Position numbers and translations under genes: made by a program. A stretch of DNA of 64,000 nucleotides, taken from assembly GCF_031181385.1 (NCBI RefSeq), contig NZ_JAPSKV010000007.1:1-64000 (forward strand), given 5' to 3'. This stretch comes from Fredinandcohnia onubensis. Its GTDB lineage: Bacteria; Bacillota; Bacilli; Bacillales; Bacillaceae_L. Positions 52,890 to 61,619 of this stretch are shown one piece after another. Each line of letters begins with the position of its first letter. Position 1 is the stretch's first letter. Under the pieces are notes generated by a model. It was given only the letters and a program-made list of their open reading frames with translations. It was not told where the DNA came from and searched no databases.

Positions 52890-54824
52890 ATGAATACTGA
52901 AATAAAGACTGCTCCAAGACGACAGCAACTATATAATACAGATACTGAATCTTCCCCACTCCTTGAAAAAGTAAGGCTTCACGGTGAATTAATAGCAGCG
53001 TTAACGAGCGGCGTTTTAATTGCATTTGCCTGGACATTAGGACATTTCGAACACAGTACCGCTTCAATTGTTATATATCTTCTTGCATTTGTGATTGGTG
53101 GTTTTGCTAAAGCAAAGGAAGGTATTTCTGATACGATTGCGGAAAAAGAATTAAATGTAGAAATGTTAATGATTTTTGCGGCAATTGGCTCTGCAATCAT
53201 TGGATACTGGAATGAGGGTGCGATTTTAATCTTTATTTTCGCATTAAGTGGCGCTCTTGAAACCTATACAATGAATAAAAGTCATAAGGAAATCTCTTCA
53301 CTTATGGGCCTTCAGCCTGAAGAAGCAACCCTTGTAGCAAATGGCATCGAGAGAGTCGCCCATGTTTCTTCTCTTCAAATTGGCGATGCGATTTTAGTTA
53401 AACCAGGTGAGCGCATTCCAGCTGACGGTAAGCTTTTAAAAGGTGACACTAACGTGGACCAAGCGGCTATTACAGGTGAATCAATTCCTGTACGCAAATC
53501 CCTAGGTGACGATGTGTTTGCCGGGACAGTTAACCTTCGTGGGTCCATCACTGTTGAAGTGACAAAGCCAAATGAGGATTCGTTGTTCCAAAAAATCATA
53601 AAGCTTGTACAATCGGCTCAAAGTGAAAAGTCCCCTTCCCAGCAATTTATTGAAAAATTTGAAGGTACGTATGTTAAGTTTGTTTTAATTGCGGTAGGTT
53701 TAATGATGTTCCTTCCACACTTCTTATTAGATTGGACATGGACCGAAACCTTCTACCGCGCAATGATTTTATTAGTAGTTGCGTCCCCATGTGCTTTGGT
53801 TGCCTCCATTATGCCAGCAACATTATCGGCGATTTCAAATGGAGCAAGGCGTGGGATCCTGTTTAAAGGTGGTGTTCACCTTGAGCAGTTAGGTAATTTA
53901 AAAGCTATTGCATTTGATAAAACAGGGACACTGACAAAAGGAAAACCTGTTGTAACTGATGTAATTGTTTCCGATTCAATTGATTACAACGAATTTTTAC
54001 AAATTGTAGCTTCAATTGAAAATCAGTCCACACATCCATTAGCACAATCAATCGTGAATCATGCTAAGTCAAATGGTCAGGAGCTAATTTCTATAGATAG
54101 TATTGAGGATATGCCTGGATATGGGGTTAAAGCAACTGTCGGTGAGACTCATTGGTCAATTGGTAAAGCTGATCTTGTCGGAAAAGAAGCTGCAGTCACT
54201 TTTAAAAATGGTGCTGCGAAACAATTGGCTTCTGAAGGCAAATCGATTGTTTATGTAAAATCAGGTGACAATATTGCGGGGATTCTCGCACTCAAAGACG
54301 TTGTCCGTGATGATACAGTTTCAGCTATTTCTGACATAAAAGACCTTGGGATTTATACAGTTATGCTAACTGGAGACGGTGAAAAAACTGCTGAAGCCAT
54401 TGCGGCCGAAAGTCATGTTGACCAACATATTGCTGAATGTTTGCCAGAAACAAAGGTGAACCACATCAAAGGACTTATTTCAAAATACGACACTGTTGCC
54501 ATGGTTGGGGACGGAATCAATGATGCACCTGCTTTGGCTACTGCAAATGTTGGGATTGCGATGGGTCAAGGAACGGACGTTGCCCTTGAAACTGCTGATG
54601 TTGTGTTGATGAAAAATGACCTTCCGCGAATTGCTGAAGCCGTAAAACTTTCAAAACGCATGAACCGGATCATTAAACAAAATATTATTTTTTCTATCAG
54701 TGTGATTATGCTATTAATCCTGTCAAACTTCTTTCAAATCATTGACCTCCCATTTGGCGTCATTGGCCATGAAGGAAGCACCATTCTCGTTATTTTAAAT
54801 GGACTTCGCTTGTTGAAGCCATAA
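52890..54824 (+). CDS. P1B-type metal-exporting ATPase (PfeT/ZosA-like)
   Basis: 644 residues. P-type landmarks: TGES in ITGESIPVRKS, membrane metal motif SPCALVAS (SPC rather than CPC), phosphorylation site FDKTGTLTKGKP, HP motif STHPLAQS, GDGIND in VGDGINDAPAL, and a C-terminal HEGSTILV. SPC plus HEG(S/G)T marks the P1B-4 group that exports Fe(II), Co or Zn. No N-terminal CxxC metal-binding domain is present. The PerR-like box and Fur-like repeats upstream support an iron-efflux role, as for B. subtilis PfeT. ATG lies behind GGAGG. Confidence 0.85.
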   Translation: MNTEIKTAPRRQQLYNTDTESSPLLEKVRLHGELIAALTSGVLIAFAWTLGHFEHSTASIVIYLLAFVIGGFAKAKEGISDTIAEKELNVEMLMIFAAIGSAIIGYWNEGAILIFIFALSGALETYTMNKSHKEISSLMGLQPEEATLVANGIERVAHVSSLQIGDAILVKPGERIPADGKLLKGDTNVDQAAITGESIPVRKSLGDDVFAGTVNLRGSITVEVTKPNEDSLFQKIIKLVQSAQSEKSPSQQFIEKFEGTYVKFVLIAVGLMMFLPHFLLDWTWTETFYRAMILLVVASPCALVASIMPATLSAISNGARRGILFKGGVHLEQLGNLKAIAFDKTGTLTKGKPVVTDVIVSDSIDYNEFLQIVASIENQSTHPLAQSIVNHAKSNGQELISIDSIEDMPGYGVKATVGETHWSIGKADLVGKEAAVTFKNGAAKQLASEGKSIVYVKSGDNIAGILALKDVVRDDTVSAISDIKDLGIYTVMLTGDGEKTAEAIAAESHVDQHIAECLPETKVNHIKGLISKYDTVAMVGDGINDAPALATANVGIAMGQGTDVALETADVVLMKNDLPRIAEAVKLSKRMNRIIKQNIIFSISVIMLLILSNFFQIIDLPFGVIGHEGSTILVILNGLRLLKP

Positions 54825-54828
54825 AATA

Positions 54829-54861
54829 AGGACTTGACCCCATCGGTCAAGTCCTCTTTTG
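54829..54861 (+). terminator. Terminator of the metal ATPase gene
   Basis: AGGACTTGACC and GGTCAAGTCCT flank CCATC, followed by CTTTTG. Confidence 0.88.
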
Positions 54862-54881
54862 TTAAATATCCAAGTATTGGG

Positions 54882-54914
54882 GACCACTAGAACCGTCCCT
54901 CTGGTTCTAGTGAT
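54882..54914. repeat. GGGACCACTAGAACCGTCCC-type dispersed repeat
   Basis: CTAGAACC and GGTTCTAG enclose GTCCCTCT. Two related copies occur at 61496-61576. It overlaps the 3' end of the small gene at 54907-55005. Such elements are common between genes in Bacillus. Confidence 0.6.
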
Positions 54915-55005
54915 AGCCGTTGCTGCCGTTTGCAGAACTGCTAGTTTTTTGTTTAGGGCTATTTTTCTTTCCCTTTTGCTTTGTTCCACCGTCTTTTTTA
55001 GACAT
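54907..55005 (-). CDS. Small basic protein (32 residues)
   Basis: ATG behind a near-ideal AAGGAGG encodes MSKKDGGTKQKGKKNSPKQK followed by a Ser/Asn/Gly tail (TSSSANGSNGYH). Lysine-rich and unstructured, like small spore or stress peptides. It is too short for most ORF callers, but the ribosome site is among the strongest in the window. Family not recognised. Confidence 0.55.
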   Translation of the reverse strand: MSKKDGGTKQKGKKNSPKQKTSSSANGSNGYH

Positions 55006-55094
55006 AATAAAGGCCTCCTTGTACTGTACTTCTGTACTTACACCTTTATTATCTCTCGCTACCTCACTTTCCATGAAGGTAACTTACGGTAAAA

Positions 55095-55934
55095 TTATCG
55101 GCCATCCCTAATTCGATGGCAGTTTAAAATGGCGTTGATTTCTCCCCCGATGATGATGATCATCGCTGATAAATAGAACCAAATCATCAGTACAATGATA
55201 GCACCTAGGCTGCCATACGTCGTAGAATAATGGCCAAAGCTGTTCACATAATAGGAAAACGCGAGGGAAACGAACATCCATCCGAAAGTCGCAAAAAAGG
55301 ATCCTGAAATGATTTCTTTAAATTTTAACGGACGGTTGGGCGCCACCCAGTACAAAAACGTAAATACAATAAACAGGATAGCCGCACTCACAATCCAGCG
55401 AATTCCATTCCACACATCCAAAAATTCATCAGACAAGCCAAAAGACGAAAACATAAATATCCCAATTTGTTTTCCGAAGACGGGTAATAATAAAGCGACG
55501 ATAATGACAAAAATCATCCCGAATGTGAGTAGTATTGAAATCCCACGCGTGATAAAGAAATTCCGGGTTTCTTTTACATCATAGGCTTTATTGAACGACC
55601 TAACGACCGCGTTGATTCCATTGGATGACGACCACAATGTACCAATGATTCCTATTGATAATAGCCCGCCTTTATTTGAATTGACTATAAAATTCAGGTT
55701 TTCTTCAATCAAATCAACAGTACCTTCGGGTGCATACTGTCTCACAAACACCAATACATCTATTTGAGATATTGGCAGGTATCCAATGAGTGTCACGAGA
55801 AAGATTAAAAACGGGAATAATGAAAGCAAGAAAAAGTAGGCTAATTCTGCAGACATACTCCCTACTTCATCTTCCTTATATCGCAAAATTAATTCCTTAA
55901 TAAACCGCAAATCTAAGGTTCGAACTTCGGTCAT
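55095..55934 (-). CDS. yfkH: YihY/BrkB-family membrane protein (YfkH)
   Basis: 279 residues with six membrane segments; family landmarks MSAELAYFFLLSLFPFLIFL, TLWSSSNGINAVVRSFNKAY and YGSLGAIIVLMIWFYLSAMI are present. Once misnamed ribonuclease BN; a true function is not known. It overlaps nothing but is 4 bp from the YtxH gene, so both belong to one transcript with the phosphatase. Confidence 0.87.
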   Translation of the reverse strand: MTEVRTLDLRFIKELILRYKEDEVGSMSAELAYFFLLSLFPFLIFLVTLIGYLPISQIDVLVFVRQYAPEGTVDLIEENLNFIVNSNKGGLLSIGIIGTLWSSSNGINAVVRSFNKAYDVKETRNFFITRGISILLTFGMIFVIIVALLLPVFGKQIGIFMFSSFGLSDEFLDVWNGIRWIVSAAILFIVFTFLYWVAPNRPLKFKEIISGSFFATFGWMFVSLAFSYYVNSFGHYSTTYGSLGAIIVLMIWFYLSAMIIIIGGEINAILNCHRIRDGR

Positions 55935-55938
55935 TTCT

Positions 55939-56292
55939 TCACCTCTCTATATTATCGTCCCTCATACCTTCCGTTTTATTAGCAATTGCATCCTTTGTTT
56001 CTTTGACAGCTTCGACAATTTCTGGTGTGGTTTCTACGATTTCATTTACCTTTGAGGTTACGATACGAACATCCTCAGCAACCTGTTCAACTGTTGTACG
56101 AACAGTATTGAACTGGTCCTTGACGAGATCTGTATAGCGCTGTGGATTTTTCATCACTTCTACAGCCTTTTTACTCACTCTTTTACTAGTATGTAAAAAT
56201 TGCTTTCTTGTTTCCTTATCGAGTAAAGAAATTGCTGCACCAATGGCAGCGCCTATGACCATGCCTTCCACCATTTTATTACGTTTCGCCAT
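55939..56292 (-). CDS. YtxH-domain protein (YfkI-like)
   Basis: 117 residues. A short N-terminal hydrophobic stretch VEGMVIGAAIGAAISLL is followed by a long amphipathic helix with Lys/Val/Thr repeats (VEVMKNPQRYTDLVKDQFNT). YtxH-domain proteins are cell-envelope stress proteins. Second gene of the phosphatase-YtxH-YihY unit. Confidence 0.78.
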   Translation of the reverse strand: MAKRNKMVEGMVIGAAIGAAISLLDKETRKQFLHTSKRVSKKAVEVMKNPQRYTDLVKDQFNTVRTTVEQVAEDVRIVTSKVNEIVETTPEIVEAVKETKDAIANKTEGMRDDNIER

Positions 56293-56297
56293 TCGTA

Positions 56298-56777
56298 TTA
56301 CTCCTCTCCAACTAGGTTTTCCTTTTTGATGACGTCTAATAGACGTTTGCAGCCGTTGGTCACCAGTTCGTACACCTCATCAAAATTCCCAGTGTAGTAC
56401 GGGTCAGGTACATCTGTAATCTTGCTTTCATCGACAAAATCAAGCAGCCGTTGTATCCGACCTGTTTTTTCGCCAGTTATCATTTTTTGAAGGTTTCCTA
56501 AGTTATCTGAGTCCATTGCAATAATATAATCAAATTGACCAAGATCTTCTGGTAACACTTGACGTGCCTTAATTCCTTCAAATGAAATATTATATTTTGT
56601 TAAAATGGTTTGCGTGCCTTTATGTGGCGGATGTCCGATATGCCAGTCTCCCGTTCCTGCTGAGTCAACTTGGATTCGATCCTCAAGCCCTTCCTTTTGT
56701 ACTAAATCACGAAAAATGGCCTCCGCCATCGGTGATCTACAAATATTCCCTAAGCATACGAATAATACCCTTATCAT
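56298..56777 (-). CDS. yfkJ: Low-molecular-weight protein-tyrosine phosphatase (YfkJ)
   Basis: 159 residues. The catalytic P-loop CLGNICRSPMAEA (CX5R) lies at the N-terminus and the acid Asp in TDVPDPYYTGNF near the end. It removes phosphate from phosphotyrosine proteins through a cysteinyl intermediate. First gene of the operon; the divergent small gene yfkK follows the B. subtilis order. Confidence 0.9.
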   Translation of the reverse strand: MIRVLFVCLGNICRSPMAEAIFRDLVQKEGLEDRIQVDSAGTGDWHIGHPPHKGTQTILTKYNISFEGIKARQVLPEDLGQFDYIIAMDSDNLGNLQKMITGEKTGRIQRLLDFVDESKITDVPDPYYTGNFDEVYELVTNGCKRLLDVIKKENLVGEE

Positions 56778-56883
56778 TTTTGTCCATTCTCCTTCATGTC
56801 ATATTTTTCCGTACCTCGCCATATTAAATAATAGCAGAAACGTGATACAATAAGAATACACTGAAAATTGAAAGGATGAAAAC

Positions 56884-57111
56884 ATGGATCTCTCACAAAA
56901 GTCAGTCGAAAACGTAGAGTTTATGATAGAAAAAATTAAGGAAAAACTTAAGGTTCTAAACCTTGGTGCCATTAAGCCTTCCCATTTTGACGAAGAAATG
57001 TACGAAGAATTAAAGGATATTTACGACCTTACCATGAAAAAGAACTCATTCAGCCCGAACGAAATGCAGGCACTTGTAGAAGAGCTCGGAAGCTTACGCA
57101 AAAACAAATAA
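56884..57111 (+). CDS. yfkK: DUF1128 family protein (YfkK)
   Basis: 75 residues, helical: [20 protein letters not shown], then [20 protein letters not shown] and [18 protein letters not shown]. This is the DUF1128 pattern of Bacilli. GAAAGG lies before ATG. Function unknown; adjacent to yfkJ as in B. subtilis. Confidence 0.85.
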   Translation: MDLSQKSVENVEFMIEKIKEKLKVLNLGAIKPSHFDEEMYEELKDIYDLTMKKNSFSPNEMQALVEELGSLRKNK

Positions 57112-57132
57112 TACATAGAACCAACCTTTTTG

Positions 57133-57160
57133 AGACTCGCCAATGGCGGGTTTTTTTATT
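57133..57160 (+). terminator. Terminator of yfkK
   Basis: CTCGCC and GGCGGG flank AAT, followed by TTTTTTA. Confidence 0.75.
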
Positions 57161-57273
57161 GTGGCGCTACATAAATCACAAGATTGTGTCAATAACTTTT
57201 CCCCCTTGCATATATCTATAAAAAGGGCATTGTAACTTTGGGACAATGGACCTGTCTAAAGGGGGGAATACAC

Positions 57274-57414
57274 TTGCTAGGACTTTGGCTAACACTCATT
57301 GGCATGTCTGTGTTGTATTTTATCTCCGCTGGATTCTGGTTTTACTTTGTTGCCACTTCGATGGATAACGATGATTCTAAAAAAATTGACCCACTACCTG
57401 ATGAAAAAAAATAA
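57274..57414 (+). CDS. Small single-span membrane protein (46 residues)
   Basis: TTG behind AAAGGGGGG encodes MLGLWLTLIGMSVLYFISAG, then FWFYFVATSM and a charged tail (DNDDSKKIDPLPDEKK). One membrane helix, cytoplasmic acidic end. Missed by ATG-only ORF calling, but the ribosome site and clean terminator support it. Family not recognised. Confidence 0.6.
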   Translation: MLGLWLTLIGMSVLYFISAGFWFYFVATSMDNDDSKKIDPLPDEKK

Positions 57415-57420
57415 AGTATA

Positions 57421-57453
57421 TGAAAATGAGCCACACCCTTAGGTATGGCTCAT
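57421..57453. terminator. Bidirectional terminator before treA
   Basis: AATGAGCCA and TGGCTCATT enclose CACCCTTAGGTA and separate the small membrane protein gene from convergent treA. Confidence 0.8.
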
Positions 57454-57456
57454 TGT

Positions 57457-59142
57457 TTATTTTGTCAAATGGTAGACGACAGATTCGTATGGACGTAAGC
57501 TGATTCCTTTTGAAAGATCAATTTGCGAATTCTCATAGTTAGAAATGAGTAAGTCACTGGTATATTCACTTACATTTAATCCTTCAGGAATCTCAAACGT
57601 TGTTTCTCTTCCGTAGAAATTGTTTACGACTAGAAGCTTCTCATTCTCACCATTACGAACATACGCAAAGATTTCCGGATGGTCCTCATGCAATAATTCA
57701 TAATCTCCATACGTAACAATGTCGTAATCCTTACGGAGCCTAATCAATTTTTGATAATGGTAGAAGACTGAGTTTTTATCCTCTAACGCATTTTGGGCAT
57801 TAATTGTTTTATAATTTGAAGCAACATTAATCCATGGAGTTCCGCTTGTGAAACCTGCATGTTCACTTGCATCCCACTGCACAGGTGTTCGAGAATTATC
57901 ACGTGATTTATGTTTTAGAATCTCGATAATTTCGTCGTTGCTCATTCCTTGTTCTTTTTTTATATTGTAGATATTGATGGATTCAACATCACGATACTCA
58001 GAGATGTCATTGAACTTCGGATTGGTCATTCCAAACTCTTCACCTTGATAAATGTAAGGCGTACCTTGCATCATATGAATGGTTGTCGCAAGCATTTTCG
58101 CTGATTCAGTTAGGTACTCTCCATCATTTCCATATCTTGAAACAATCCGCGGTTGATCATGGTTACACCAGAACAGTGCGTTCCAGCCACCACCCTTATG
58201 CATTTCAACCTGCCAAGTTGAGAGGATTTTTTTCAATGCTTGGAAATCAAAATCGGCAACTGTCCACTTATCACCGTTCGGATAATCCACCTTTAAATGA
58301 TGAAAGTTAAAGGTCATACTTAGTTCTTGACGATCTGGATTTGAATATTTAATACAATCTTCAATTGTCGTTGAGGACATTTCCCCAACCGTCATACTAT
58401 CGTATTTCGAAAAAACGTTCTGATTCATTTCGTGCATGAACTCATGGACACGTGGCCCATCTGTATAAAACTTTCGGCCGTCACCTGGAGGGACAGAACC
58501 GTCATCATCCGGGAAGGACTGGTCTTTTGAGATGAGGTTGATTACATCTAGACGGAAACCATCTACCCCTTTTTCAAACCAAAAAGTCATCATGTCATAG
58601 ACTTTTTTACGAACCTCTTCATTTTCCCAATTGAGGTCTGCTTGGGTTACGTCAAAAAGGTGAAGGTAATACTGACCTGTTGTTTCATCATACTCCCAAG
58701 CATTACCGCCGAATTTAGATTCCCAATTAGTTGGCTCGTGACCGTCTTTAGGATCTTTCCAAATATAGAAATCTCGATACGGGTTGTCCTTTGACTTTCG
58801 GGATTGCTTGAACCATTCGTTTTCAGTCGAGGTATGATTCACAACGATGTCCATGATGATCTTGATCCCGCGCGAATGAGCTTCCTCTAGCAAGCGGTCA
58901 AAATCCTCCATCGTGCCATATTCTTCTTGAATCGCAAAATAATCGCTAATATCGTACCCGTTATCCCGCTGTGGAGATTTGTAAATCGGCGTTAGCCAAA
59001 CGACATCCACACCAAGGGTCTTCAGGTAATCAAGCTTTTCGATGATCCCTTGTAGGTCCCCGACACCGTTTCCAGTTGTATCATTAAAACTCTTCGGATA
59101 AATTTGATAAACGACAGACTTCTTCCACCAAGGCTGTTTCAA
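57457..59142 (-). CDS. treA: Trehalose-6-phosphate hydrolase TreA (GH13)
   Basis: 561 residues, the length of B. subtilis TreA. GH13 motifs: MDIVVNHTS, GFRLDVINL (nucleophile Asp), VGEMSSTT (acid/base Glu) and WCNHDQPR. The segment QIYPKSFNDTTGNGVGDLQG and the MKQPWWKKSVVYQ start match TreA rather than oligo-1,6-glucosidase. It splits trehalose-6-phosphate to glucose and glucose-6-phosphate. No treP or treR is adjacent, so the usual operon has been split. The TTG start lies behind GGTGG. Confidence 0.88.
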   Translation of the reverse strand: MKQPWWKKSVVYQIYPKSFNDTTGNGVGDLQGIIEKLDYLKTLGVDVVWLTPIYKSPQRDNGYDISDYFAIQEEYGTMEDFDRLLEEAHSRGIKIIMDIVVNHTSTENEWFKQSRKSKDNPYRDFYIWKDPKDGHEPTNWESKFGGNAWEYDETTGQYYLHLFDVTQADLNWENEEVRKKVYDMMTFWFEKGVDGFRLDVINLISKDQSFPDDDGSVPPGDGRKFYTDGPRVHEFMHEMNQNVFSKYDSMTVGEMSSTTIEDCIKYSNPDRQELSMTFNFHHLKVDYPNGDKWTVADFDFQALKKILSTWQVEMHKGGGWNALFWCNHDQPRIVSRYGNDGEYLTESAKMLATTIHMMQGTPYIYQGEEFGMTNPKFNDISEYRDVESINIYNIKKEQGMSNDEIIEILKHKSRDNSRTPVQWDASEHAGFTSGTPWINVASNYKTINAQNALEDKNSVFYHYQKLIRLRKDYDIVTYGDYELLHEDHPEIFAYVRNGENEKLLVVNNFYGRETTFEIPEGLNVSEYTSDLLISNYENSQIDLSKGISLRPYESVVYHLTK

Positions 59143-59306
59143 TTGCTACACCACCATATAAGTAATTCATGTTTGTAGTATTTCATAAAGGAAACAAACT
59201 TATTTGTAGTTGTAGTTTAACTTGTATATACAAGTTAGTCAAATAATCGCTATCATTGATCTGCTGGGCGGAAGCATCATGATGTGGTGGAGTCAATTAC
59301 TGTGAA

Positions 59307-59426
59307 AATACTGGCGATATTTCAAAAATAGTGTCACTATCGGTGAAATACTGCCACTGTCCTAAAAATACTGCCACTATCCCGAAAATACTGCCGCTAT
59401 TTCAAAAATACTGCCACTAACCATTT
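59307..59426. repeat. Six-copy 20-bp tandem repeat
   Basis: Six contiguous 20-base units of the type AATACTGCCACTATCNNNAA run in phase; the last overlaps the stop of the DUF488 gene. Copies one and two are the most divergent (ACTGGCGAT, AGTGTCACT). No spacers, so not CRISPR. Confidence 0.85.
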
Positions 59427-59791
59427 TGGTGCTCGTCCATTACACGTGCCAATACTTCTTTCAGCACAACCGCCTGGTTATGCACTTCATCCTTTGCACC
59501 AAACAGAAGAGTCACTTTTTCTTCCTTCGCCATCTCTAGCAACTGATTCAACGCCACTTTTTTCTCCTCGGTTTCTTGCAGTTCTTTTATGTAATGTTCT
59601 TTAAATTCTTCAAATCTTTCGGGCTTATGGTTGAATTCTTTGCGAAGCTCAGTACTTGGGGCGATTTCTTTCATCCACTTATCAAGTTGAGCCTTGTCCT
59701 TTGAAATTCCTCGTGGCCAAATTCCGTCCACTAATATTCTTTTTCCATCTTCCGTACTAGAAGGCTCATAAATACGTTTCAATACAATCAT
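59417..59791 (-). CDS. DUF488 family protein (YeaO-like)
   Basis: 124 residues. The DUF488 pattern is clear: KRIYEPSSTEDGKRILVDGI, WPRGISKDKAQLDKWMKEIAP and FGAKDEVHNQAVVL. Function unestablished. The stop lies inside a 20-bp tandem array, so the last residues could vary between strains. Confidence 0.82.
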   Translation of the reverse strand: MIVLKRIYEPSSTEDGKRILVDGIWPRGISKDKAQLDKWMKEIAPSTELRKEFNHKPERFEEFKEHYIKELQETEEKKVALNQLLEMAKEEKVTLLFGAKDEVHNQAVVLKEVLARVMDEHQNG

Positions 59792-59805
59792 TTTTCTCTT
59801 CCTTC

Positions 59806-59836
59806 CTAAAAAAAAGGGTAAAACGCAATGTTTTAC
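59806..59836 (-). terminator. Terminator of the DUF1992 gene
   Basis: GGGTAAAAC and GTTTTACCC flank GCAAT and are followed on the minus strand by TTTTTTTT. Confidence 0.85.
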
Positions 59837-59845
59837 CCTCTTCCA

Positions 59846-60217
59846 CTATTTAAATTTATTATGCAATTTCATTTGGTAGTCTTTAAAAACTGCTGAATGC
59901 GAAGTCTTTCTATTTTTAAGGATTTGGTTTAGACGAAATTGTTTTTCGTTTAGTTTTTTCTGATAGATTTGCCGCTGTACTTCATCATCACAGTTATCAA
60001 GGAGATTCTCAATCGTGAGCAGTTCTTTTTTAATCTCGGTTTCTTCATTGATGAATCCTGAATTTTTCATGACGCGATAAGCCATTCGAAGGTCCTCTGG
60101 AATCGCAGAATCGTCATCAAGCTTTAGTGGTTTGCCGTATCCAGGTAAGTTATCAAATTCCCCTTCTTTATAGGCCTTACGAATTTTATCCTCTGATATT
60201 ATACTTGAAAAATCCAT
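59846..60217 (-). CDS. DUF1992 (DnaJ-related) family protein
   Basis: 123 residues. The motif AYKEGEFDNLPGYGKPLKLD is the DUF1992 hallmark, followed by IPEDLRMAYRVMKNSGFI. Found near DnaJ-like proteins and of unknown role. ATG at 60217 lies behind GGAGGG; an ATG 30 bases upstream is weaker. Confidence 0.8.
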   Translation of the reverse strand: MDFSSIISEDKIRKAYKEGEFDNLPGYGKPLKLDDDSAIPEDLRMAYRVMKNSGFINEETEIKKELLTIENLLDNCDDEVQRQIYQKKLNEKQFRLNQILKNRKTSHSAVFKDYQMKLHNKFK

Positions 60218-60487
60218 ATTAACGCCCTCCTTCTTGGAGTGTTTCATCTATTACTATTTTACGTGTTTTTTGAACATTTTGCCATTCTCCTCATATATTT
60301 CTCCTATATTTCAATTTTTACAATATGACAACAACCCCCAAAAATCGACATTTTTTCGTGAAAACTATAGAGTAAGTGGGTTGAAATGACTACTTTTATA
60401 AAAAAAATGAGGACTAAAAGTGTTTCGGAAAACCATATTAGTCTATTAGAAATATAACCCCAAACTTTATAAAGGATGGAGATAACA

Positions 60488-61495
60488 ATGTTTTCAAACA
60501 TGGAGATTGGAATTGATTTAGGAACTGCAAATATTCTTGTATATACAAAAAATAAAGGTATCATTATTAATGAACCATCCGTAGTGGCGGTTGACACTGA
60601 AAGTAACAGAGTCATTGCTGTTGGGGCAGATGCGAAAAGAATGATTGGTAAAACACCTGAAAAAATCGTGGCGATTCGCCCTTTACGTCAGGGTGTAATT
60701 GCTGACTTCAATATGACTACAGACATGCTTCGTTATATAATGAAAAAAGTGAGTCAAAAAATTGGTTACTCAATTCGCAAACCAAATGTGGTCGTTTGTA
60801 CCCCTTCTGGGTCTACATCTGTCGAGCGACGTGCGATCCAGGATGCAGTTAGACTATGTGGAGCCAAGCAGGTTTATTTAATTGAAGAACCAGTTGCAGC
60901 AGCAGTTGGCTCTGATTTACCGGTTGATGAGCCGGTTGCGAACGTAATCGTTGATATCGGTGGAGGTAATACCGAGGTTGCGATTATTTCCTTTGGTGGT
61001 GTTGTCACGTGTAACTCAGTTCGAATCGGCGGAGACCAGTTTGATGAAGATATTATTCAATACGTACGAAAAAGATACAATGTTCTTATCGGGGAACATA
61101 CTGCTGAACAAGTAAAATTTGAAATCGGCTATGCACTTGTTGAACATGAAACAAAAACAATGGATATTCGCGGACGTGACCTTGTCACCGGTCTACCAAA
61201 AACCATCTCATTGCGTTCAACAGAAATTCAAGAAACGCTAAAAGAATCATTACTTCATATTTTAGAAGCAATCCGCGCAACCCTAGAGGATTGCCCACCA
61301 GAATTAAGTGGTGATATCGTGGACCGCGGAGTTATTTTAACAGGAGGCGGAGCTTTATTAAATGGCATGCAAGATTGGCTCAGCCGGGAAATTGTCGTCC
61401 CGGTACACCTTGCTCCAAATCCGCTCGAATCAGTTGCAATCGGAACAGGACGTTCCTTAAGCATCATCACGAAGCTTCATAAAATCGCAAAATAA
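60488..61495 (+). CDS. mreBH: Rod-shape-determining protein MreBH
   Basis: 335 residues, an actin-fold ATPase. Phosphate-1 motif [13 protein letters not shown], phosphate-2 [13 protein letters not shown] and adenosine motif [13 protein letters not shown] are intact. It polymerises along the membrane and positions cell-wall hydrolases for lateral growth. Single gene outside the mreBCD operon, with length matching MreBH of B. subtilis. GGATGGAG precedes ATG. Confidence 0.88.
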   Translation: MFSNMEIGIDLGTANILVYTKNKGIIINEPSVVAVDTESNRVIAVGADAKRMIGKTPEKIVAIRPLRQGVIADFNMTTDMLRYIMKKVSQKIGYSIRKPNVVVCTPSGSTSVERRAIQDAVRLCGAKQVYLIEEPVAAAVGSDLPVDEPVANVIVDIGGGNTEVAIISFGGVVTCNSVRIGGDQFDEDIIQYVRKRYNVLIGEHTAEQVKFEIGYALVEHETKTMDIRGRDLVTGLPKTISLRSTEIQETLKESLLHILEAIRATLEDCPPELSGDIVDRGVILTGGGALLNGMQDWLSREIVVPVHLAPNPLESVAIGTGRSLSIITKLHKIAK

Positions 61496-61576
61496 CGAAC
61501 CAGGGGGACGGTTCTCCTGGTCCCCCAGGTTCCATAATCATAAGGAACCACTAGAATCGTCCCTACGGTTACCTGT
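61496..61576. repeat. GGGACGGTTCT-type dispersed repeats
   Basis: GGGGGACGGTTCTCCTGGTC and GGAACCACTAGAATCGTCCC are two copies of the repeat also seen at 54882-54914. GGTCCCCCAGG and GGAACC arms can fold. Located between mreBH and the TerC gene. Confidence 0.6.
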
Positions 61577-61582
61577 AATAAG

Positions 61583-61619
61583 AAAGAGGCCGAATCCTAT
61601 ATGATTTGGCCTCTTCGAT
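61583..61619. terminator. Terminator between mreBH and the TerC gene
   Basis: AAGAGGCC and GGCCTCTT enclose GAATCCTATATGATTT; convergent terminator. Confidence 0.82.

Noticed and set aside
54795-54989. 64-codon ORF on the minus strand over the metal ATPase end
   Set aside because: It runs through a terminator and a dispersed repeat in another frame than the well-supported 32-residue ORF.
57457-59142. Oligo-1,6-glucosidase (MalL)
   Set aside because: Length and N-terminal and catalytic segments match TreA more closely as I recall both families.
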